A DNA stretch of 6,889 nucleotides from RGIG4097 sp964367645 (GTDB taxonomy: Bacteria > Bacillota > Clostridia > Christensenellales > CAG-917), in NCBI GenBank assembly GCA_964367645.1, contig CAYIYN010000074.1, forward strand, positions 1 to 6,889, read 5' to 3'. The position numbers were made by a program, and so were the translations under genes. This document shows positions 1 through 5,419 of the stretch, one piece after another. Every line of letters starts with the position of its first letter. The stretch's first letter is position 1. The notes below the pieces were generated by a model that was given only the letters and a program-made list of their open reading frames with translations, was not told the origin of the DNA and did not search any database.

Positions 1-208
1 CCTTTGAGTTATTGCCGCTTTGACAATTTGGATTTGCTCCGTTGCCGTCATAGCCGTTTGCGCCTTTGTTCCCGTTTCGGTTGCCATTGCCGCTCGTCCT
101 TTCGCCGCTGTTTGCTCCGTTTCCGCCCCAACCGCCATTGTTTTGGTTGGAGTTCTTGAAATTATCCTTTTTTCCGTAATCGGAATTGTCCCTTTCCCAA
201 AAATTCAT
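1..208 (-). CDS. Asn/Gly-rich low-complexity protein, N-terminal part (runs off window)
   Basis: I read an open frame on the minus strand from an ATG at 208-206 to the window edge, 69 codons with no stop. A strong Shine-Dalgarno GGAGG lies just upstream (minus strand GACGGAGGAAATATG), which fixes the start and is the best evidence that this is a real gene; the plus-strand frame over the same bases has no comparable start. The protein begins MNFWERDNSDYGKKDN and then becomes dominated by Asn and Gly, with Ala, Ser and Lys (words such as GGNGAN, NGNRNGN and DGNGANPN). One Cys is seen, at residue 62. There is no signal peptide or membrane segment in the visible part. It is transcribed divergently from the next gene, whose product is also Asn/Gly/Ala-rich. 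I do not recognise the family and assign no function. The C-terminal part, which may hold a folded domain, is outside the window. Confidence 0.72.
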   Translation of the reverse strand, partial: MNFWERDNSDYGKKDNFKNSNQNNGGWGGNGANSGERTSGNGNRNGNKGANGYDGNGANPNCQSGNNSK

Positions 209-229
209 ATTTCCTCCGTCACGTCCATA

Positions 230-243
230 ATATGCGGTCATAT
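230..243. promoter_or_regulatory. Small dyad in the divergent gap
   Basis: ATATG-CGGT-CATAT is a perfect 5-bp inverted repeat with a 4-nt centre. It sits in the middle of the 55-bp gap between the two divergent start codons at 208 and 264. This gap must hold the promoter of the leftward gene and probably that of the rightward one. The dyad is AT-rich and short, so it may be chance. If functional, it could be an operator or part of overlapping -10 elements: the minus strand reads CATATTAT over 227-234 and the plus strand CATATATT over 239-246. No convincing -35 partner is seen on either strand. Confidence 0.2.
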
Positions 244-263
244 ATTGAAGGTGCAGGTGGGAG

Positions 264-824
264 ATGAACTTTGACATAAATACTTTATCGATGCTCGCCG
301 GCATGATGGGCGGCAAAAACCCAAATTCCGGTGCGGGCGGCGGTATGCCGCAAAACGGTGCTATGTTGGAAACGCTCATGAAACTCGTGTCGGGCATGAA
401 CGGAAACGCAGCGGGCGGCTTCAATAACAATGGCAACGGTGGCGGTGCAAATAACAATGGCAACGGTGGCGGTGCAAATAACAATGGCAACGGGGGCGGT
501 GCAAACAATATGCTATCCGTTTTGCCGATGTTGATGTCGCTGCTTGGCACAAAAGGTGCAAACAAACCGTCATCGGACGGAAAAAGCTCAGTACAAAACT
601 GCGAAGTAAACGAAAAAACTTGCTCGGACGAGCAAAATAACGACTTAAAAACCCCTCGCGGCAATTATGAAAACAACAGTGACGTAAGCTCAACGCGACG
701 TCAGTACGATGACTATTCAAGACATTCATCAAGAAATCGATTCGGCGATATTGAATTCGCGGGAGCGGAAGTGAGTTACATAATGGCAAAATTACTGAGG
801 ACGGCAAACTATGAAAAACGTTGA
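264..824 (+). CDS. Met/Asn/Gly-rich low-complexity protein with three nonapeptide repeats
   Basis: This encodes 186 residues of unrecognised family. Three short Met/Leu-rich hydrophobic stretches are visible: residues 8-15 (LSMLAGMM), 34-45 (MLETLMKLVSGM) and 83-94 (MLSVLPMLMSLL). They are separated by Gly/Asn linkers, including three NNNGNGGGA units at residues 54-80. Residues 97-160 are hydrophilic, with C113 and C120 and many Asn, Ser, Asp and Arg. The C-terminus (about 160-186, FGDIEFAGAEVSYIMAKLL) looks like an amphipathic helix. The hydrophobic stretches are too short for ordinary membrane spans, and no signal peptide is seen. The start at 264 follows AGGTGG with only 3 nt spacing; an internal ATG at 291 lacks a ribosome binding site. 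The 3' end overlaps the S8 protease gene by 14 nt, so the two are probably translationally coupled. The protein could be a protease substrate, adaptor or assembly-forming protein; that is inference only. Confidence 0.7.
   Translation: MNFDINTLSMLAGMMGGKNPNSGAGGGMPQNGAMLETLMKLVSGMNGNAAGGFNNNGNGGGANNNGNGGGANNNGNGGGANNMLSVLPMLMSLLGTKGANKPSSDGKSSVQNCEVNEKTCSDEQNNDLKTPRGNYENNSDVSSTRRQYDDYSRHSSRNRFGDIEFAGAEVSYIMAKLLRTANYEKR
423..503 (+). repeat. Three tandem copies of a 27-bp in-frame repeat
   Basis: The units at 423-449, 450-476 and 477-503 each encode NNNGNGGGA. The first two are identical at DNA level and the third differs by one base (GGT to GGG). A fragment (AACAAT) of a further unit follows. 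The 27-bp period keeps the reading frame, so unit gain or loss would change protein length without a frameshift. The near-identity, including at synonymous positions, points to recent slippage or unequal exchange rather than old conserved sequence. Confidence 0.95.
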
Positions 825-1902
825 TTTAGGACTCGTTGACATTCTCGCCGTCCAAGAAAAAACAAAGGCATTGGTTCGCGTAAAAAATCTTTTACATCTG
901 AACGCAATCGAAAATTCTTTTCCCGTTTGTGCGACTTATCCATTTATCCGTTCAGTTGTTGTGGAATGCGACATAAACGTCGTCGAAAGGCTGTCGAAAA
1001 TGAGCGAAGTGGAGCACGTTTTTGCACAGGGCAGAGTTATGACGCTTGATGGAAATACCGCATTAGATGCCGAAAAAATCAATGATATAAGAACGCAGAT
1101 TATCGAATCTTACTCCGTTGATAAACAACTGAACGGTGAGGGCGTTACGCTTTGCGTCGTTGACACGGGCGTCGCTCCGCACATTGACATTTCTATGCCC
1201 AAAAACAGAATAAAAGGCTTTTACGACGTCGTTGGTTCAAAAGAATATCCCTACGACGACAACGGGCACGGAACTTTTGTCGCGGGAGTAGCGTGCGGAA
1301 ACGGAATGTTATCGGGCGAAGGCATTGTCGGCATAGCGCCAAGGGCGGAGATTGTGGGTATAAAAGCAATCGGCTCAAGCGGACAAACTGGGACTTTCAA
1401 AATCCTCGACGGCATGCAATGGCTGTTTGACAATCACAGAAAGTATGGCATAAAAGTGGCATGTATGAGTTTCGGTGCGGATCCGTCAGAAAGCGCAGAC
1501 CCACTGAAACTTGGCGCGGAAATGCTTGTAAAAAGCGGATTAACCGTTGTTTGCTCGGCAGGAAACAGCGGGAAAAACTCAATCAAATCGCCGGCTGTCA
1601 GTCCTGCGGTCATATCCGTAGGCGCGTGCGATTCCGACGGTAGCGTGGCGGAGTTTTCGTCAACGGGCATCTATCAAGGTGTACGCCGTCCGGACGTATA
1701 TTCGATTGGCATTGGCGTAAAAGGCATTGACGCAGGCGGTACTCATACTGTTATGACCGGCACTTCGGTGTCGGCTCCGTATGTTGCGGGAGCATGTTGT
1801 TTGCTTCATCAAAAGTATAAAAATTTATCGCCCGCACTTTGCAAATCCACAATAATCGCCGCGTGTAAAAAAGTGAAAGGAATGAATATATTGCAGTTGT
1901 AA
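811..1902 (+). CDS. Intracellular subtilisin-like serine protease (peptidase S8)
   Basis: This encodes a 363-aa endopeptidase of the subtilase family with all catalytic elements. Asp118 lies in VVDTG, His153 in NGHGTFVAG, the oxyanion Asn252 in SAGNSG, and the nucleophile Ser319 in TGTSVSAP. Residues from about 20 to 76 resemble an inhibitor I9-type propeptide (a beta strand around SVVVECD, then a helix, then a VEHVFAQGRV strand). The mature domain runs from about 105 to 355. There is no signal peptide, transmembrane segment or cell-wall anchor, so it probably acts in the cytoplasm, as AprX and IspA-type subtilases do. The start is supported by GAGG at 797-800, and it lies inside the 3' end of the upstream low-complexity gene (14-nt overlap). 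That coupling suggests the two proteins are made together. A hairpin terminator follows 67 nt after the stop. Family assignment is firm; substrate and role are unknown. Confidence 0.95.
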   Translation: MKNVDLGLVDILAVQEKTKALVRVKNLLHLNAIENSFPVCATYPFIRSVVVECDINVVERLSKMSEVEHVFAQGRVMTLDGNTALDAEKINDIRTQIIESYSVDKQLNGEGVTLCVVDTGVAPHIDISMPKNRIKGFYDVVGSKEYPYDDNGHGTFVAGVACGNGMLSGEGIVGIAPRAEIVGIKAIGSSGQTGTFKILDGMQWLFDNHRKYGIKVACMSFGADPSESADPLKLGAEMLVKSGLTVVCSAGNSGKNSIKSPAVSPAVISVGACDSDGSVAEFSSTGIYQGVRRPDVYSIGIGVKGIDAGGTHTVMTGTSVSAPYVAGACCLLHQKYKNLSPALCKSTIIAACKKVKGMNILQL

Positions 1903-1969
1903 AACTTCAATTAAACCGGTTAGATTGTAGAAACGCAATAGACTTTTGAAAATTTGAATGAAAATATTA

Positions 1970-2003
1970 TGCTCATCGGTTTGTGCCGATGAGCAAATTT
2001 TTT
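1970..2003. terminator. Rho-independent terminator, probably bidirectional
   Basis: A perfect 10-bp stem, TGCTCATCGG (1970-1979) with CCGATGAGCA (1986-1995), encloses a 6-nt loop that a T-G wobble could narrow to four. On the plus strand it is followed by AA and then six T (1998-2003), ending the protease transcript. On the minus strand the flank reads TAATATTTT, an adequate though imperfect U-tract, so it can also end the convergent PLP-enzyme gene, whose stop codon lies at 2031-2033. Just beyond it, TTTTTTGTA (1998-2006) and TACAAAAAA (2013-2021) form an additional AT-rich inverted repeat. Confidence 0.9.
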
Positions 2004-2030
2004 GTAATTGTATACAAAAAATATCTGCGC

Positions 2031-3158
2031 CTAAGTCAGTTTCGATAAAATTTTTTCGGTTCTGGCGATAAAATCGTAAACGTCGCGCTCAATATTATCT
2101 GCTCCCAAACTCACTCTAACCGCTCCGCGCTCCGATGTGCCCAAAAATTTGTGAGTTAAAGGCGCGCAGTGCAATCCGCCTCTTACTGCCACCAAATTTT
2201 CGGAATATGCGTCGGCGATAGTCCCGCTGTCTGAGTTTGTGAGATTGAACGATATGACTCCCGCCGTGACGTCGTTTGTGTAGACCTCGGCGTTCAAAGT
2301 TATAAGGAACTCACGCACTTCTTCGCCCAGCCGCTTTATTTTTTCGGCGTTTTTTTGTTTGTTATCATATGACCACTTTGCACCTTCGTAAAGAGCGGCT
2401 ATGCCTCCGCTAAACTGCGTCCCCGCCTCATAACTTTCCGGAGCTTCTGTGGGCGGGGTTACGCTGTTTGAACGCGTTCCCGTTCCTCCATACATCATCG
2501 GTGACAACTTAATGCTTTTGTCAAACATCAAAAACCCCGTGCCCTGTACGCCGTGCAGCCCTTTATGCCCGGGTACTGCCAGCATATCAATGCCTGTTTT
2601 CTCCGCGCTGATTTCAATTATGGGCACACCTTGTGCACCGTCTACTATCAGTTTTGTGCCGTTAGATTTGCACATCTCGCTGACTAAAAACAGGTCAACC
2701 CTCGCTCCCGTGACGTTTGAAACCGCGCCGACAACACACAAATCGGCGGTTGTGAGCGCTTTTTTCAATCCTTTCATAGAAACGGTGCCGTCGTCTTCTT
2801 GTTCGACAATGGACAGTTCGATTTCTCCGTCTTTGAAAAGTTTAAAAAGAGGACGAAGCACGCTGTTGTGTTCGTTTGCAGTTGTAACCACTCTCATTCC
2901 GCGCTTAATATAACCGAAAATCGCAAGGTTTAATGCCTCGGTGCAGTTTTTCGTAAAAACGAGATTGCAGTTTTTGCCGCCCAGTTTTTCAAGTAGATAA
3001 GCGCGGCAATTTTCAATCTTGATTGCAGCATCAACGGCGTCCTTATGTCCGCTGCGACCGCTGTTGGCGGAGTGCAGAAGGCTGTATTCTATCTCCTCAA
3101 AAACTCCGTCGGGTTTGTAGCGCGACGTAGCCGCGTTGTCAAAATAAATTTCTCTCAT
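2031..3158 (-). CDS. Class V aminotransferase-fold PLP enzyme, cysteine desulfurase/selenocysteine lyase-like (EF2568 type)
   Basis: This encodes a 375-aa fold-type I PLP enzyme related to NifS/IscS/CsdB, which release S or Se from cysteine or selenocysteine. Visible features are the N-terminal YFDNAATS motif, ANEHNS with the PLP-stacking His97, Asn148, Asp173 and Gln176 in VDGAQ, and the Schiff-base Lys199 in PGHKGLHG. Further on come GGTGT (224-228), EAGT (244-247) and a short catalytic loop, RGGLHCAP, with Cys331. The short N-terminus and the GGLHCAPL loop match the subfamily known as TIGR01977, whose exact function is unsettled. It is complete: the N-terminal motif begins at residue 5, so the ATG at 3158 is right even though no Shine-Dalgarno precedes it. 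It diverges from a DUF3343 gene, a partner seen with this subfamily elsewhere, which argues for Se or S trafficking rather than housekeeping Fe-S assembly (no iscU-like scaffold gene is present). Confidence 0.93.
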   Translation of the reverse strand: MREIYFDNAATSRYKPDGVFEEIEYSLLHSANSGRSGHKDAVDAAIKIENCRAYLLEKLGGKNCNLVFTKNCTEALNLAIFGYIKRGMRVVTTANEHNSVLRPLFKLFKDGEIELSIVEQEDDGTVSMKGLKKALTTADLCVVGAVSNVTGARVDLFLVSEMCKSNGTKLIVDGAQGVPIIEISAEKTGIDMLAVPGHKGLHGVQGTGFLMFDKSIKLSPMMYGGTGTRSNSVTPPTEAPESYEAGTQFSGGIAALYEGAKWSYDNKQKNAEKIKRLGEEVREFLITLNAEVYTNDVTAGVISFNLTNSDSGTIADAYSENLVAVRGGLHCAPLTHKFLGTSERGAVRVSLGADNIERDVYDFIARTEKILSKLT

Positions 3159-3163
3159 AAGAC

Positions 3164-3194
3164 ATTATATGAGCGGCGACCACAACGCTGTCAG
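3164..3194 (-). promoter_or_regulatory. Probable promoter of the PLP-enzyme gene, placed for a leaderless mRNA
   Basis: On the minus strand a perfect TATAAT (3169-3164) stands only 5 nt before the ATG at 3158. CTGACA (3194-3189; 5 of 6 bases match TTGACA) lies upstream with a 19-nt spacer, longer than the usual 17. Transcription starting the normal 6-7 nt after the -10 box would begin at or next to the A of the start codon. No Shine-Dalgarno is present, which is consistent with a leaderless message. Confidence 0.5.
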
Positions 3195-3251
3195 TGTAAA
3201 AGCCGTCAGATTAAACATCGATGGGTAAAAACCGAGCGTGATTTTTCCAAA

Positions 3252-3310
3252 TTTGAAACGTCAAAACGATGCAATTTTTGAATATCTTGTTTGAAACGGT
3301 GATTTGAAAC
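3252..3310 (+). repeat. Three direct TTTGAAAC words
   Basis: TTTGAAAC occurs at 3252-3259, 3290-3297 and 3303-3310, all in the same orientation, within the 266-bp gap between the divergent PLP-enzyme and DUF3343 genes. The spacings (38 and 13 nt start to start) are irregular, so this is not a CRISPR array. It could be a set of regulator binding sites for the divergent promoters, or chance in an AT-rich gap. The rest of the gap shows no further gene or recognisable RNA. Confidence 0.35.
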
Positions 3311-3356
3311 ACAAAATTATTGCGGAAATTTTGGTCAATTTTTAGTGTCGGACGGT

Positions 3357-3373
3357 CTTATGTAACACGTAAG
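3357..3373 (+). promoter_or_regulatory. Short dyad upstream of the DUF3343 gene
   Basis: CTTATGT-AAC-ACGTAAG forms a 7-bp stem (one T-G wobble) with a 3-nt loop, 52 nt before the DUF3343 start codon. It lies just upstream of -10-like hexamers TATAAA (3379-3384) and TATACT (3391-3396), so it would fall at or near the -35 region of a promoter there. No good -35 hexamer is present at the right spacing, as may happen with an activator-dependent promoter. This is suggestive only. Confidence 0.25.
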
Positions 3374-3424
3374 CGACATATAAAATAGAGTATACTGTGA
3401 AGCGGATACATATAGGGAGGAGAT

Positions 3425-3673
3425 ATGAGAGAATTTTTTGTCGCGTTCCGCTCACGGTCGGACGCTGTCCGTTTCTATGAAGAATTGAAAGGATACCGCA
3501 TTCCCGCAAAACTCATCAACACGCCGTCATCGGCGGGAATCGGCTGCGGTTTATCGGTGAAGTTGCTATCGCGCGACTTGCCGCAAACAAAAACCGTCCT
3601 TTCAAGAAGCAACTATTCCTCCGCTGCCGGTTTGTTCTATCTCGACGATAATGGCAGAGCCATTCTGATGTAG
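3425..3673 (+). CDS. DUF3343 family protein (putative Se/S carrier-like)
   Basis: This encodes an 82-aa single-domain protein. It starts MREFFVAFRSRSDAVRFYEEL, the strand-helix pattern expected of DUF3343 (Pfam name Se_S_carrier), in which a small protein is thought to carry sulfur or selenium on a conserved Cys. The expected signature is visible: after INTPSSAGIG comes Cys41 in GCGLSVK. It is the only Cys in the protein. Length is normal for the family. An excellent ribosome binding site, AGGGAGGAG (3414-3422), precedes the ATG, and a hairpin terminator follows, so it is probably a monocistronic unit. The divergent neighbour is a cysteine desulfurase-like enzyme that could load Cys41 with persulfide or perselenide; that partnership is inference from family and context. 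No selD or selenium-dependent hydroxylase gene is in view, so selenium use cannot be claimed. Confidence 0.85.
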   Translation: MREFFVAFRSRSDAVRFYEELKGYRIPAKLINTPSSAGIGCGLSVKLLSRDLPQTKTVLSRSNYSSAAGLFYLDDNGRAILM

Positions 3674-3708
3674 AAAAACCTACAATATTACCGATGACGG
3701 TTATACGG

Positions 3709-3742
3709 GCCTCGCGCACCAATGTTTGTGCGTGAGGCTTTT
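3709..3742 (+). terminator. Rho-independent terminator after the DUF3343 gene
   Basis: GCCTCGCGCAC (3709-3719) pairs with GTGCGTGAGGC (3728-3738) through 11 pairs including one G-T wobble, around an 8-nt loop, followed by TTTTGTT. The stem is strong and GC-rich; the U-tract is short. It lies 36 nt after the stop codon. The remaining bases up to the nth gene (3743-3883) contain no gene, only the possible nth promoter. Confidence 0.75.
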
Positions 3743-3846
3743 GTTGAAATTTGAATATGTCAGTTTTTTTGCGGCTGTTATTGAGGCTTCAAAATTTTAT
3801 ACGGCGCACGTAATTTGCAAACAGTCAAACAAACGCGCGCACGATA

Positions 3847-3875
3847 TTGCACTTTTGACTACGTTGTGATAAAAT
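3847..3875 (+). promoter_or_regulatory. Possible nth promoter close to the start codon
   Basis: TTGCAC (3847-3852) and TAAAAT (3870-3875) are separated by 17 nt. The -10 element is good and the -35 element is weak (only TTG matches). The start codon at 3884 lies 8 nt after the -10 box, so initiation would leave a leader of about 0-2 nt. No Shine-Dalgarno precedes nth, which agrees with a leaderless or nearly leaderless message. Confidence 0.35.
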
Positions 3876-3883
3876 GATGCATT

Positions 3884-4510
3884 ATGACAAACGAAAACGC
3901 CTTAGTGTTAAATCTGCTCCAAAAAATGCACCCAAACGCCAAATGCGAACTTAATTTCGGCACACCTTTTGAGTTGCTTGTTGCAGTAATCTTGTCCGCT
4001 CAGTGCACCGACAAACGCGTCAATATGGTCACGGAGCAACTGTTTAAGATTGCGTCAACGCCCGAAGATTTTGACCGTATGCCCACCAAAGAACTTGAAG
4101 AGAGGATACATTCGTGCGGCTTTTATCACAATAAAGCAAAGGCCATAAAAGAGATGTCTGCAAGTGTTGCCGCTCTCGGCGGAGTGCCATCAGATCGCGA
4201 GTCGCTTATGAAACTCAGCGGAGTTGGGCGTAAAACCGCAAACGTGGTATACGCTGTGGCTTACGGCGGCAACGCTCTTGCCGTTGACACGCACGTATTT
4301 AGAGTCGCAAACAGAATCGGTCTTTGCGACGAGCCAACTCCCGAAAAAACCGAATTTGCGCTTATGGCGGTATTTGACGAGGACAAGTGGACGGCATTAC
4401 ATCATCTGCTTATTTTCCACGGCAGATATATCTGCAAGGCGCAGTCGCCGCTATGCAATGAATGTGAACTTCAAAATATGTGCAAGTATTACAAAAACAG
4501 CGTCAAATAA
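3884..4510 (+). CDS. nth: Endonuclease III (DNA glycosylase/AP lyase)
   Basis: This encodes a 208-aa base-excision repair enzyme that removes oxidised pyrimidines and cleaves the abasic strand by beta-elimination. The helix-hairpin-helix is LMKLSGVGRKTANVV (108-122) with the Schiff-base Lys117, and the catalytic Asp135 lies in AVDTHVFRV. A C-terminal [4Fe-4S] loop has Cys184, Cys191, Cys194 and Cys200 in the exact C-X6-C-X2-C-X5-C spacing. Length and N-terminus match the E. coli enzyme: ELNFGTPFELL aligns with ELNFSSPFELL at nearly the same position. The ATG at 3884 is therefore the right start, although no Shine-Dalgarno precedes it. nfnA begins 30 nt downstream with no terminator between, so nth is probably the first gene of an nth-nfnA-nfnB transcript. 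There is no evident functional tie between repair and transhydrogenation beyond both using Fe-S clusters. Confidence 0.97.
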   Translation: MTNENALVLNLLQKMHPNAKCELNFGTPFELLVAVILSAQCTDKRVNMVTEQLFKIASTPEDFDRMPTKELEERIHSCGFYHNKAKAIKEMSASVAALGGVPSDRESLMKLSGVGRKTANVVYAVAYGGNALAVDTHVFRVANRIGLCDEPTPEKTEFALMAVFDEDKWTALHHLLIFHGRYICKAQSPLCNECELQNMCKYYKNSVK

Positions 4511-4540
4511 AAACAACGGCATAATGATAAAAGGGCAACA

Positions 4541-5419
4541 ATGCCCAAAAGGATACAAAACAACAAAAAGATGGAAAACTACACATTAATTTCCAAGAAA
4601 AAACTTGCTTCAAACGTCAACGAATACGTTATATTCGCACCTGCCGTGTCAAAGCATTGTCTTGCGGGTCAGTTTATCATTTTGCGCATTGACCGCGACG
4701 GCGAGAGAGTCCCATTCACTATCTGCGATTACGACAGAAAAAACGGCACAGTGTCGATTCTCGTTCAAGAAGTCGGCTATACAACGATGAAACTTGCGAG
4801 TATGAATGAGGGTGAGGCTCTTGCCGATTTGGTGGGGCCGCTTGGCAACGCAACAGATTTAAGTGAATTTAAAAATGTGCTTTTGGTGGGCGGTGGCATA
4901 GGCTCCGCGGTTATCTATCCTCAGGCAAAACAACTTAAATCCGAGAACAAGAGCGTTGACGTCGTTGTTGGCGCTAGAAATGAATCACTTTTGATGTACG
5001 TGCCGCAGTTCAAGGAAAATTGTGACAATCTTTATCTTATAACCGACGACGGCAGCAGCGGCAAAAAGGGTTTTGTTACGGATATGATAAAAGAACTTGT
5101 GGATAGCGGAAAGCATTATGACTGCGTTTTCGCCGTCGGTCCTCTCCCTATGATGAAATTTGTTTGCAAACTCACAAAAGAACTCGGCATAAAAACCGTT
5201 GTCAGCATGAATTCGCTTATGGTTGACGGCACGGGAATGTGCGGTTGCTGTCGCCTAAGTGTCGGCGGAAAGACGAAGTATGCTTGTATCGACGGGCCGG
5301 AATTTGACGGTCACGCAGTGGATTTTGACGAAGCGATAGCGCGCTCGGGCATCTATAAGGCACAAGAAGAGGAACACAAATGCAAGTTAAGGGGGGCAAA
5401 CGATGGACAAATCGGTTAG
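4541..5419 (+). CDS. nfnA: NfnA-type NAD-binding FAD/[2Fe-2S] subunit of ferredoxin:NADP+ oxidoreductase
   Basis: This is the small subunit of the electron-bifurcating NADH-dependent reduced ferredoxin:NADP+ oxidoreductase (ferredoxin reductase/PyrK fold). FAD binding is shown by RVPFT (57-61), and nucleotide binding by LLVGGGIGSAVIYPQAK (114-130) and the TDDGSSGKKG loop (168-177). The C-terminal [2Fe-2S] site has Asp229, Cys234, Cys237 and Cys249 in D-X4-C-X2-C-X11-C spacing, the one-Asp three-Cys pattern of NfnA, followed by DGPEFDGHAVDFDEA. Cys236, usually a small residue, makes a CGCC run. Start choice: ATG 4541 has an AAGGG five nt upstream and gives 292 aa. ATG 4571 (MENYTLISKK) fits the usual family N-terminus better but lacks a ribosome binding site. 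The 3' end overlaps nfnB by 17 nt. SudB or PyrK are alternative names for relatives; the adjacent nfnB, and the absence of pyrD, favour NfnA. Confidence 0.93.
   Translation: MPKRIQNNKKMENYTLISKKKLASNVNEYVIFAPAVSKHCLAGQFIILRIDRDGERVPFTICDYDRKNGTVSILVQEVGYTTMKLASMNEGEALADLVGPLGNATDLSEFKNVLLVGGGIGSAVIYPQAKQLKSENKSVDVVVGARNESLLMYVPQFKENCDNLYLITDDGSSGKKGFVTDMIKELVDSGKHYDCVFAVGPLPMMKFVCKLTKELGIKTVVSMNSLMVDGTGMCGCCRLSVGGKTKYACIDGPEFDGHAVDFDEAIARSGIYKAQEEEHKCKLRGANDGQIG

Noticed and set aside
226..246. Sporulation sigma-factor (SigE/SigK-like) -10 boxes CATATTAT and CATATATT on opposite strands
   Set aside because: No matching -35 element at the right distance was found, and the plus-strand box is too close to the 264 start for a normal leader.
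20..274. An 84-codon plus-strand open frame with a hydrophobic product
   Set aside because: It lies opposite the Asn/Gly-rich minus-strand gene, which has a strong GGAGG site; the T-rich complement of AAC/GGA codons naturally gives a hydrophobic translation.
423..503. CRISPR-like array
   Set aside because: The units are contiguous, in frame and without unique spacers, so this is a coding tandem repeat.
421..807. A minus-strand open frame with a repeated Cys/His pattern (RHRCHCYLH) resembling a zinc-binding repeat
   Set aside because: It is the antisense reading of the 27-bp NNNGNGGGA repeat; it lacks a ribosome binding site and is explained by the plus-strand gene.
1914..1921. AACCGGTT palindrome after the protease stop codon
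   Set aside because: An isolated 8-bp palindrome between a stop codon and a terminator has no supporting context.
3045..3281. A 78-codon plus-strand open frame spanning the start of the PLP-enzyme gene
   Set aside because: Most of it is antisense to a clearly conserved protein; it has no family resemblance and no ribosome binding site.
4224..4589. A 121-codon plus-strand open frame inside nth
   Set aside because: It is a frame-shifted shadow of nth, whose own frame carries all the catalytic and Fe-S residues.
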